In this document: positions 40,571 to 47,812 of the stretch, in pieces | Position numbering within the stretch: position 1 is the stretch's first letter | Layout of the letters: every line of letters begins with the position of its first letter | NCBI GenBank assembly: GCA_017428285.1 | Contig: JAFRRE010000075.1 | Location: forward strand, 1-57,115 | Direction: 5' to 3' | Length of the DNA stretch: 57,115 nucleotides | Source of the DNA: Bacteroidales bacterium | GTDB taxonomy: Bacteria; Bacteroidota; Bacteroidia; Bacteroidales; F082 | Translations under genes and position numbers: made by a program | The notes under the pieces: generated by a model | What the model saw: only the letters and a program-made list of their open reading frames with translations | Databases searched by the model: none | Told to the model about the DNA's origin: nothing

Positions 40571-41896
40571 CTAATCTTGGTATACTGGCTCTTTGGCATC
40601 TTCATCCTCGTCGAAGCCTTTGTTGTATTGTTCATCGGAGTTCTTACGCTCCTGCTCGGCATAGTCCTGATAAGCCTTGATAATCAGCTCGTAGTCCTTT
40701 TTCTTTTCTTCCAAATCCCGGATGAGGGCTTGTTTTGCCTCGACCTCTTTTTTCAATTCCTCAATCCTGGTGTCACGATTCTGATTGGCAACTTGATAGG
40801 CAACAATGTGTTTCCTCAAGTCCTCGATGACGATTTTCTTTCTGCGGGTGGCATCTTCGGCCGAACTCAGTTTCATGGCCTCGCGACGAATACCCGAGTT
40901 CAAGTCATTGCCAGCCAAAATCAGAATGGCGACGACCCAAATCCAAAGCAAGAGAATGATAAGCGTGCCGATGGAGCCATAAAGCACATTATAGCGCGAG
41001 AAGTTGGAGATATAGGTGTTGAATGCCACCGTACCCAGCACAAAGAGCGTAGTGGCCAAAATGGTACCAGGGCTGAAAACGACAAACTCACGATATTTCT
41101 TGCCATTCGCTCTCGGGTGCCTGAGTTCCTTGCGATAATGCTCGTTAAACCTGACATTACCAAAATAATACAGCATGGAGATACCGATGCTCAAGGCAAA
41201 AATGCCGACCACCCATCGCAACACGACGAACAGGAAAAAGGTGAACGAGCCCCATTCGATGATATTGCTATCCACCAAATACTTAATAGCCGTTCCGCCC
41301 AACGAGATTAGCAGTACCGAAATCACAATCAGTATGCCTATAATGACAAGCATAATGAGGGCAAAGACACGTTGGATGATCCACCCTTTAAAGCCCAATC
41401 CTTTGGAGGTGACATAGTCCGCATATACATTCCGGAAGCCATTGAAGAAAGCTACGACACCGCCCGAACCGAAGACCAAGCACAAAACGATACTGATGGA
41501 GAGCAAGCCGTCGTGTGGTTGGTTCATGATGCCGTCAATGGTCTCTTTCACGAAATCGAGCGTCCCCGAGGGGATGAAGAAATCGTTAAGGAGCATCATC
41601 ACTCGCTCATAGAGGTGGGGAATGGGAATATAGGGTATCAGCGTAAAGAAGAACAACACTAGCGGGAACAGCGCCACAAAGAAGTTGAACGCCACGCCAG
41701 CCGCTCGGTCAACCGTGCGGCCTTTTGTAAACGACTTGATAAAGTCTATCAACACGGTCAAAAGAGGGAGCTTGGTACCAGGAAAGCGAACTCGACGCAA
41801 GTAATTGTCGTCCTTGTTGTACCACTCCGTCACGGCTTTCATCTTAGCCTGAAACCATGTCTTCAGTTTACCGTCTTTTTTCTCTTTTTTGGACAT
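40571..41896 (-). CDS. YihY/BrkB-family membrane protein with coiled-coil tail
   Basis: The 441-residue protein contains about six helices with family marks AAGVAFNFFVALFPLVLFFF, VFGSGGVVAFFNGFRNVYAD, and YGSIGTLIILLLWIWVVAIL. After the membrane part a long charged coiled-coil (KKIVIEDLRKHIVAYQVANQ, IEELKKEVEAKQALIRDLEE) ends in an acidic tail. Standard YihY proteins are ~290-320 residues, so the extra ~130-residue tail is unusual and cytoplasmic by prediction. The function of the family is not settled (it was once called ribonuclease BN by error). It shares an operon with the flippase. Confidence 0.85.
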   Translation of the reverse strand: MSKKEKKDGKLKTWFQAKMKAVTEWYNKDDNYLRRVRFPGTKLPLLTVLIDFIKSFTKGRTVDRAAGVAFNFFVALFPLVLFFFTLIPYIPIPHLYERVMMLLNDFFIPSGTLDFVKETIDGIMNQPHDGLLSISIVLCLVFGSGGVVAFFNGFRNVYADYVTSKGLGFKGWIIQRVFALIMLVIIGILIVISVLLISLGGTAIKYLVDSNIIEWGSFTFFLFVVLRWVVGIFALSIGISMLYYFGNVRFNEHYRKELRHPRANGKKYREFVVFSPGTILATTLFVLGTVAFNTYISNFSRYNVLYGSIGTLIILLLWIWVVAILILAGNDLNSGIRREAMKLSSAEDATRRKKIVIEDLRKHIVAYQVANQNRDTRIEELKKEVEAKQALIRDLEEKKKDYELIIKAYQDYAEQERKNSDEQYNKGFDEDEDAKEPVYQD

Positions 41897-41930
41897 AATT
41901 CCAATGAATTAACTTGCAAAAATAGTGGTT

Positions 41931-41963
41931 TTTGGTTGAATGGTGAAAAAAAAGTATTTTTGC
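41931..41963 (+). promoter_or_regulatory. Promoter of the rseC-like gene
   Basis: TTTG at 41931 and TATTTTTGC at 41955-41963 are 24 nt apart start to start, near the canonical Bacteroidota spacing. Confidence 0.75.
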
Positions 41964-41966
41964 GGC

Positions 41967-42383
41967 ATGAAAAACGCAGAAACCATCTCCCATGAGGGTG
42001 TCGTCACCAAAATCACCGACGAAGAATTGGAAATCAAGATACTGGCACAAAGTGCCTGCGCAGCCTGTCATGCCAAAAGCGCATGCGGCATGGGCGAACA
42101 AGCCGAGAAGATCCTCACCGTGCCCCGTCCTAAAGATAGGAACTTTGAAATCAACCAAAAGGTTAATGTTAGGATGGCCATCGGGCAAGGCAACAAAGCA
42201 GCTATTTTGGCTTATCTGATCCCTATCGTTTTGCTTTTGGCCGTGCTTTTCGCCTGCTTAGGGTTAGGCATGAATGAAGGTCTCGCCGCCCTCATCAGCA
42301 TCGTCGCGCTCGTACCTTATTATATTGTGCTTTACCTGAAGCGCGACCAACTCAAGAAACGGTTTGAATATACCATCGAATAA
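41967..42383 (+). CDS. RseC/SoxR-reducing-system family protein
   Basis: The 138-residue protein begins MKNAETISHEGVVTKI and has four cysteines in SACAACHAKSACGMG, as in RseC. Two helices follow (AAILAYLIPIVLLLAVLFAC, LAALISIVALVPYYIVLYL) and a basic end. RseC-type proteins act with the Rnf/Rsx complex, in enterobacteria in keeping SoxR reduced. In Bacteroidota they are routinely placed, as here, just upstream of rnfB. It has its own promoter and ends 87 nt before rnfB. Confidence 0.9.
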   Translation: MKNAETISHEGVVTKITDEELEIKILAQSACAACHAKSACGMGEQAEKILTVPRPKDRNFEINQKVNVRMAIGQGNKAAILAYLIPIVLLLAVLFACLGLGMNEGLAALISIVALVPYYIVLYLKRDQLKKRFEYTIE

Positions 42384-42400
42384 AAAACCGAAAATTTTCC

Positions 42401-42432
42401 TTTGCTGAAAAAAGGAGTTTCCGTATTTTTGC
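42401..42432 (+). promoter_or_regulatory. Canonical promoter of the rnf operon
   Basis: TTTG at 42401-42404 and TATTTTTGC at 42424-42432 are exactly 23 nt apart start to start, the textbook Bacteroidota spacing. The leader to the rnfB ATG is about 35 nt. Confidence 0.85.
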
Positions 42433-42470
42433 AGGTTTAAAATCGAAAACAAACTCAAAATTCTATACAG

Positions 42471-43415
42471 ATGAGTAATACTTTACTAATTTCCCTTGCG
42501 GTTCTCGGAATCCTGGGCGGCATCTTAGCCGTGGTTCTGTACATCGTGGCACAGAAGTTCAAGGTGGAAGAGAACCCTTTGATTGATGAGGCGGAGGCCT
42601 GTCTGCCCGGCGCCAACTGCGGTGGCTGCGGCTTTGCAGGCTGCCGTGCCTTGGCCGAGGCTTGTGTGAAACAAGCTGCCGAGAAGGGCAACATCGACGG
42701 ATTGGCCTGCCCTGGCACCGACATGGGCAAGGTGGCCGCTGTCCTTGGGCTGACCGCTGGCACCTTCGAGCCTAAGATCGCCGTGGTACGCTGCAACGGT
42801 AGCTGCCAGAACTCACCCGCCAAGGTGCATTATGAAGGCGCCGACATTTGCGCTTTCGCCAACACCCTTTATGCTGGCGAAGGCGGTTGTTCGAAAGGCT
42901 GTCTCGGCCTCGGCGATTGCGTGAAAAAGTGTAACTTCGATGCGCTGCACATTGACAAGGAGACGGGGCTGCCTGTCGTCGACCCCGACAAATGCGTGGG
43001 TTGCGGTGTTTGCGCCAAGACCTGCCCGCGCGGCATCATCGAAGTGCGTCCGCGTGGCAAGAAAGACCGTCGCGTCTATGTATGCTGCGTCAACACCGAC
43101 AAGGGTGCCTTGGTGGTCAAGAACTGCTCGGTGGGCTGCATCGGTTGCCAGAAGTGCTTGAAAGAGTGTCCCTTCGAGGCTATTGAGATGCGCGGCAACC
43201 TCGCCTACATCGACCCGGCCAAGTGCAAGGCCTGTGGCAAGTGCGCCAAAGTCTGTCCGCGTGGCACCATTCACGCCATCAACTTCCCCGCTCCCAAGCC
43301 AGAAGCTCCAGCACTCCAAGGTGCTGAACCCGCTGTGAAGCCCCAGCCAAAACCGGAAGCACAGCCTGTGGAAGTGAAAACTGAAGTCAAACCCGAAAAC
43401 ACCGTCACAGCATGA
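42471..43415 (+). CDS. rnfB: Rnf complex iron-sulfur subunit RnfB
   Basis: The Rnf complex couples ferredoxin:NAD+ electron transfer to Na+ or H+ pumping. RnfB takes electrons from ferredoxin. The 314-residue protein has an N-terminal helix (LISLAVLGILGGILAVVLYI) and an N-terminal Fe-S motif (CLPGANCGGCGFAGC). Several ferredoxin-type clusters follow, such as CVGCGVCAKTCPRGI, CIGCQKCLKECPFEAI and CKACGKCAKVCPRGT, and then a Pro/Glu/Lys-rich tail. It is the first gene of rnfBCDGEA and its stop overlaps rnfC by 4 nt. Confidence 0.96.
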   Translation: MSNTLLISLAVLGILGGILAVVLYIVAQKFKVEENPLIDEAEACLPGANCGGCGFAGCRALAEACVKQAAEKGNIDGLACPGTDMGKVAAVLGLTAGTFEPKIAVVRCNGSCQNSPAKVHYEGADICAFANTLYAGEGGCSKGCLGLGDCVKKCNFDALHIDKETGLPVVDPDKCVGCGVCAKTCPRGIIEVRPRGKKDRRVYVCCVNTDKGALVVKNCSVGCIGCQKCLKECPFEAIEMRGNLAYIDPAKCKACGKCAKVCPRGTIHAINFPAPKPEAPALQGAEPAVKPQPKPEAQPVEVKTEVKPENTVTA

Positions 43416-44764
43416 ACCCGATAAAGACTTTCAAAAAGGGTGGCGTACATCCGGAAGAGAACAAACTCTCGGCCGAGCTGCCCATACAAGACTTTCCGAT
43501 GCCCAAACAAATCATCGTCCCGCTGGGACAATGTCTTGGCGCACCGGCTGACTGCATCGTCAACAAAGGCGACCATGTGCTGACGGGTCAACTCATCGGC
43601 ACAGCCAAAGGCTTTATCTCAGCCAATGTCCACTCCCCTGCCACTGGCACTGTTGCCAAAATCGATGTGGTAATGGATCATACGGGCTACTACAAGCCCG
43701 CCGTCTTCATCGATGTGGAACCCGACCAATGGGCTGAAGGTATCATCGAAACTGATAAACTGCTTACGGACATCAAGTTGGACTCCAAACAAATCATCGA
43801 CAAAGTGAAGGAATGCGGCATTGTCGGCATGGGCGGCGCCACCTTCCCCACTCATGTCAAGCTGATGGTCCCAGAAGGCAAAAAAGCCGAATATGTCATC
43901 ATCAACGCGGCTGAATGTGAGCCTTACCTGACTTGCGACTATCGCCTTTTGCTTGAGAAGACCCAAGAGTTCCTCATGGGCGTCAAGATTCTGATGAAAG
44001 CCGTCAATACTAACAAAGGCATCATCGGCATCGAGCAAAACAAGATGAAAGCCATCGAATTACTTGATAAGACCGTCAACGAACATAAGGACTTATATGC
44101 TGGCATCGAGGTACAGCCTCTGAAGACCAAATACCCGCAAGGTGGTGAAAAGCAAATCATCAAGGCTATCACGGGCCGCGAGGTGCCTTCGGGCAAACTG
44201 CCCATTGAGACGGGTTGCGTCGTGGTCAATGTGGCTTCGACCTACGCCGTCTACGAGGCCGTGCAGAAGAACAAGCCTTTGATTGAACGTATCGTTACCG
44301 TCACGGGCAAGTCGGTCAAGAAGCCGGGCAACTTCCGCGTGCGTTTTGGCACTCCTGCCGACCTCCTCATCGAAGCCGCTGGCGGTCTGCCTGAGGACAT
44401 CACCGATGTCATCAACGGTGGTCCTATGATGGGTAAATCTGTCTCCGTCACCAACTTCCCGTGCATCAAAGGCACATCAGGCATTCTGCTAATGACACTC
44501 AAGGAAGCGCAAGACCGTCGTCAGACCAACTGCATCCGTTGCGGTCGTTGCGCCATGGCCTGCCCGATGGGCTTACAGCCCTTCCTGCTCCACAAGGTGG
44601 CCAAGCAGAACAATTTCGATGAGACAGAGAAGAACCACATCATGGACTGCATCGAATGCGGTTCTTGCGAGTTCACTTGCCCCGCCAACATCCCGTTGCT
44701 CGACTACATCCGTTACGGCAAGGCCAAGACTGGCGCCATCATCCGTGCGCGTAATCAAAAATGA
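43412..44764 (+). CDS. rnfC: Rnf complex NADH-binding subunit RnfC
   Basis: RnfC is the peripheral subunit that carries FMN and two [4Fe-4S] clusters and reduces NAD+. The 450-residue protein has the barrel-sandwich N-terminus (IIVPLGQCLGAPADCIVNKG, the VHSPATGTV strand), the flavin/NAD domain GIVGMGGATFPTHVKL and INAAECEPYLTCDYRL, and C-terminal clusters CIRCGRCAMACPMGLQ and CIECGSCEFTCPANIP. It overlaps rnfB by 4 nt. A repeat element and a CAA-rich spacer separate it from rnfD by 73 nt. Confidence 0.96.
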   Translation: MNPIKTFKKGGVHPEENKLSAELPIQDFPMPKQIIVPLGQCLGAPADCIVNKGDHVLTGQLIGTAKGFISANVHSPATGTVAKIDVVMDHTGYYKPAVFIDVEPDQWAEGIIETDKLLTDIKLDSKQIIDKVKECGIVGMGGATFPTHVKLMVPEGKKAEYVIINAAECEPYLTCDYRLLLEKTQEFLMGVKILMKAVNTNKGIIGIEQNKMKAIELLDKTVNEHKDLYAGIEVQPLKTKYPQGGEKQIIKAITGREVPSGKLPIETGCVVVNVASTYAVYEAVQKNKPLIERIVTVTGKSVKKPGNFRVRFGTPADLLIEAAGGLPEDITDVINGGPMMGKSVSVTNFPCIKGTSGILLMTLKEAQDRRQTNCIRCGRCAMACPMGLQPFLLHKVAKQNNFDETEKNHIMDCIECGSCEFTCPANIPLLDYIRYGKAKTGAIIRARNQK

Positions 44765-44768
44765 TTGT

Positions 44769-44798
44769 TGTAGAGACGTGGCACGCCGCGTCACTACC
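44769..44798. repeat. 30-bp palindrome (TGTAGAGAC family), copy 2, between rnfC and rnfD
   Basis: TGTAGAGACGTGGCACGCCG then CGTCACTACC; the right arm is partly eroded. It starts just after the rnfC stop. The following bases (44800-44837) are CAA-rich repeats leading into rnfD without a Shine-Dalgarno sequence. Confidence 0.8.
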
Positions 44799-44837
44799 AA
44801 CCAACAATTCAACAATTCAACAATCAACAATTCAACA

Positions 44838-45833
44838 ATGAATAAATACACAATATCCGGTTCGCCGCATGTGCATTCGACGGAAAACACGAGGAAGATT
44901 ATGTATCGTGTGCTCCTCGCCTTGCTTCCCGCCTTGCTTGTGGCCATTTACTATTTCGGCTGGTATGCCCTTCGCCTGACCCTCATCACGATGGCCACCT
45001 GCATGCTGACTGAATGGCTCATTCAGAAATTCCTTATCAAAGGCCCCTTGACCATCAACGACGGTTCGGCCGCACTGACGGGTCTCTTGTTGGCCTTCAA
45101 CGTGCCTGCCAACCTTCCCATCTGGATGGCCATCGTGGGTAGTGTTGTCGCCATCGGCATCGGCAAGATGGCCTTTGGAGGCTTGGGCAAGAACCCCTTC
45201 AACCCCGCCTTGGTAGGCCGTGTGTTCATGCTCGTGTCGTTCCCGACCGCCATGACCACCTGGCCGCAGGCCGCACCTATCTTTGACAAAGGCTTCTTCG
45301 CTGACGCCGTCACGGGTCCCACCCCGCTCGGCATCCTGAAAGAAGCTGGTGTTGGTTCCCTTGCTGAAGCTGGAAACCTGCAATTCCTCGACATGGTTTT
45401 AGGTAACCGTGGCGGTGCCTTCGGTGAGGTTTGCGCTATCGCCCTGTTGCTCGGTGCCATCTACCTCATCTGCCGTAAGGTCATCGATATCTGGACACCA
45501 TTGAGCATCCTGCTCACCGTGTTCATCTTCACGGGTATTTGCTACCTTGTCGACCCGACCCAATACATCGCTCCTTGGTATCATCTGGTGTATGGCGGTC
45601 TCATCCTCGGTGCCTTCTTCATGGCTACCGACATGGTGACCTCCCCGATGACAGTACGAGGCAAACTCTTGTTTGGCTTCGGCATCGGTGCCATCACTGT
45701 CATCATCCGTCTGTGGGGCGCCTATCCTGAGGGTGTGTCGTTCGCCATCTTAATTATGAACGCTTTCACGCCGCTCATCAACAAGGCCTTCAAGCCCAAA
45801 GTTTTCGGTGTTGTCAAACCCTCTAAAAACTAA
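44838..45833 (+). CDS. rnfD: Rnf complex membrane subunit RnfD
   Basis: The 331-residue membrane protein begins MNKYTISGSPHVHSTENTRK and has about nine helices. It contains the flavinylation motif region DAVTGPTPLG, where FMN is bound through a phosphoester to Thr, and LTGLLLAFNVPANLPIW and GGLGKNPFNPALVGRVF, which are family hallmarks. With RnfE, RnfA and RnfG it forms the ion-pumping core. The start at 44838 is used because upstream codons fall inside rnfC in another frame. Confidence 0.95.
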   Translation: MNKYTISGSPHVHSTENTRKIMYRVLLALLPALLVAIYYFGWYALRLTLITMATCMLTEWLIQKFLIKGPLTINDGSAALTGLLLAFNVPANLPIWMAIVGSVVAIGIGKMAFGGLGKNPFNPALVGRVFMLVSFPTAMTTWPQAAPIFDKGFFADAVTGPTPLGILKEAGVGSLAEAGNLQFLDMVLGNRGGAFGEVCAIALLLGAIYLICRKVIDIWTPLSILLTVFIFTGICYLVDPTQYIAPWYHLVYGGLILGAFFMATDMVTSPMTVRGKLLFGFGIGAITVIIRLWGAYPEGVSFAILIMNAFTPLINKAFKPKVFGVVKPSKN

Positions 45834-45838
45834 TCGCC

Positions 45839-46513
45839 ATGGCAAAGAAACCATCCACTTTAATTAATATGCTCGTGGCCCTGCTCGTCATCGCAGCGGT
45901 CTCGGGCGGTGTGCTCGGCTTGGTTTATGGCGTGACCAAAGACACCATCGCCCAAGTTGAACAGAAAAAGAACGATGCTGCCATCCAAAAGGTTTTGCCT
46001 TTGGAGGGTGAGATTTCCTACAAGCCCGACACGATGCAATTCACTTATGAAGGTGTCGACATGACCTTCCCCTGCAACCTCGCTTTTGACGCCAATGGCA
46101 ACTTTAAAGGTGCTGCCGTCAAGACCAGCGAAGGCGGTTTCGGTGGCAAGATCGAAATGATGGTCGGCTTCCTCGCCGACGGCACCATCAAAGGCACCTC
46201 GGTGCTGTCGCACAGCGAGACCCCAGGCCTCGGTGCCAATATGACCGGTAAATTCAAGGACCAGTTCGTCGACAAGAATCCAGCGTCGTACAAGCTGACC
46301 GTCACCAAGGACGGCGGCGACGTCGACGCCATCACAGCGGCCACCATCACCTCGAGAGCCTTCTCGAAGGCGGTCGACAAGGCTTACCAAGCCTTCATGG
46401 CCAACAAGGCACAATTCATAAACAACGCTCCCGCCGAGGAAGCGGCTCCCGTTATGGAAGCGGCTCCCGCCGAGGAGAACAATGAAACGGAAGGAGGACA
46501 AAGCAATGAGTAA
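45839..46513 (+). CDS. rnfG: Rnf complex flavoprotein subunit RnfG
   Basis: The 224-residue protein has one N-terminal helix (LINMLVALLVIAAVSGGVLG) and an extracytoplasmic domain with covalently bound FMN. The attachment motif is DAITAATITSRA (family consensus S-G-A-T-x-T-S), here with Ala in place of Gly. GFGGKIEMMVGFLADGTIKG and SETPGLGAN are typical FMN-domain segments. An Ala/Pro/Glu-rich tail (APAEEAAPVMEAAPAEE) extends beyond the fold. The gene overlaps rnfE by 8 nt. Confidence 0.95.
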   Translation: MAKKPSTLINMLVALLVIAAVSGGVLGLVYGVTKDTIAQVEQKKNDAAIQKVLPLEGEISYKPDTMQFTYEGVDMTFPCNLAFDANGNFKGAAVKTSEGGFGGKIEMMVGFLADGTIKGTSVLSHSETPGLGANMTGKFKDQFVDKNPASYKLTVTKDGGDVDAITAATITSRAFSKAVDKAYQAFMANKAQFINNAPAEEAAPVMEAAPAEENNETEGGQSNE

Positions 46514-47099
46514 CAATCTGCAAACCTTTACCAAAGGCCTCATCAAAGAAAACCCCATCCTGGTACTGCTGTTGGGCTGCTGCCCGACCTTGGCAACGAC
46601 CACCAGTGCCATCAACGGCATGTCGATGGGTTTGGCCACCACCTTCGTGTTGGTGCTGTCGAATATCTTCATCTCCTTGCTGAAGGGCTTCATCCCCGAC
46701 AAGGTGCGTATCCCCTGCTTCATCGTGGTCATCGCCTCCTTCGTGACGGTGGTGCAACTCGTCATGCAGGCCTACGTGCCCGACATCTATGAGACCCTCG
46801 GTTTGTTCATCCCCCTCATCGTGGTGAACTGCATCGTGCTGGGTCGTGCTGAGGCTTTCGCCTCGAAGAACCCCGTGTGGCCTTCACTGTTGGACGGCCT
46901 CGGCATGGGCTTGGGCTTCACCCTCGCCCTGACGCTGTTGGGCTGCATCCGTGAGTTCCTCGGCAGCGGTTCCATCTTTGGCCTTACCATCCTTCCCGAG
47001 ACGGCCAACATCCTGGTGTTCATCCTGCCTCCAGGAGCCTTCATCTGCCTCGGCTTCGTTATCGCTATCGTCAACAAACTCAAAAAAGAAAGTCACTAA
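46506..47099 (+). CDS. rnfE: Rnf complex membrane subunit RnfE
   Basis: The 197-residue protein begins MSNNLQTFTKGLIKENPILV and has six helices with LLLGCCPTLATTTSAINGMS and IVVNCIVLGRAEAFASKNP, the conserved membrane Cys motifs of the RnfA/RnfE pair. These pseudo-symmetric subunits hold a [2Fe-2S] cluster in the membrane and carry the ion path. Start at 46506 overlaps the rnfG stop, giving translational coupling. It precedes rnfA by 3 nt. Confidence 0.95.
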   Translation: MSNNLQTFTKGLIKENPILVLLLGCCPTLATTTSAINGMSMGLATTFVLVLSNIFISLLKGFIPDKVRIPCFIVVIASFVTVVQLVMQAYVPDIYETLGLFIPLIVVNCIVLGRAEAFASKNPVWPSLLDGLGMGLGFTLALTLLGCIREFLGSGSIFGLTILPETANILVFILPPGAFICLGFVIAIVNKLKKESH

Positions 47100-47102
47100 G
47101 CC

Positions 47103-47702
47103 ATGAAATACCTCATCATTATCTTATCGACCATCTTGGTCAACAACGTGATCTTCTCCCAGTTCCTGGGCATCTGTCCTTTCTTGGGCACATCTAAGAA
47201 GACCTCCACCGCATTGGGTATGGGCGCCGCCGTCATCTTCGTGATGACCCTTGCCACCTTGGTGACATGGCTGACGAACCAGTACATCCTGATACCGTTG
47301 AAGCTGACCTTCCTGCAGACCATCGCCTTCATCCTCATCATCGCCGCCTTGGTGCAGATGGTGGAGATCATCCTGAAGAAAATCAGCCCGTCGCTGTACA
47401 CTGCCTTGGGCGTGTTCCTGCCGTTGATTACGACCAACTGCGCCGTCCTCGGCGTGGCGTTGACTGTGGTCACCAAGGAGTTCAACTATGGCGGCATGGC
47501 CCACATGCTGAGCCTCGGCGAGTCCATCGTCTATGCCGTTGGCATCGCCCTTGGTTTCGCCATGGCCTTGGTCATCTTCGCCGGTATCCGTGAGCATATC
47601 GACCTGATGGAGCCTCCCAAGGGCATGAAGGGCACCCCCATAGCCCTGATTACGGCAGGCATCCTGGCCCTGGCGTTCATGGGATTTACGGGGATTGTGT
47701 AA
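47103..47702 (+). CDS. rnfA: Rnf complex membrane subunit RnfA
   Basis: The 199-residue partner of RnfE has six helices, an N-terminal LSTILVNNVIFSQFLGICPFL and ITTNCAVLGVALTVVTKEFN, matching the Cys motifs of RnfE. It is the last gene of rnfBCDGEA. No strong hairpin follows; the 110 nt to the next gene hold repeated GGAAACAA motifs and the next promoter. Confidence 0.95.
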   Translation: MKYLIIILSTILVNNVIFSQFLGICPFLGTSKKTSTALGMGAAVIFVMTLATLVTWLTNQYILIPLKLTFLQTIAFILIIAALVQMVEIILKKISPSLYTALGVFLPLITTNCAVLGVALTVVTKEFNYGGMAHMLSLGESIVYAVGIALGFAMALVIFAGIREHIDLMEPPKGMKGTPIALITAGILALAFMGFTGIV

Positions 47703-47799
47703 CGGGAAACAATATTCCTTTTTTTAGGAAACAAATCTGACACAAATCGGAAACAAATTGTTTTGTGGCCAATTTGAGTCGGATTTGTTTCTTTTTTTT

Positions 47800-47808
47800 T
47801 ATTTTTGT
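47800..47808 (+). promoter_or_regulatory. -7 promoter element of the TPR gene
   Basis: TATTTTTGT lies 4 nt before the ATG at 47813, so the transcript would be nearly leaderless. TTTG at 47784 and 47773 are possible partners but off-spacing. Confidence 0.45.
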
Positions 47809-47812
47809 AGGC

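Noticed and set aside
44619..44837. N-terminal extension of RnfD to 44619
   Set aside because: The extra codons lie inside rnfC in another frame and include the repeat element. The MNKYTISGSPH start fits the family.
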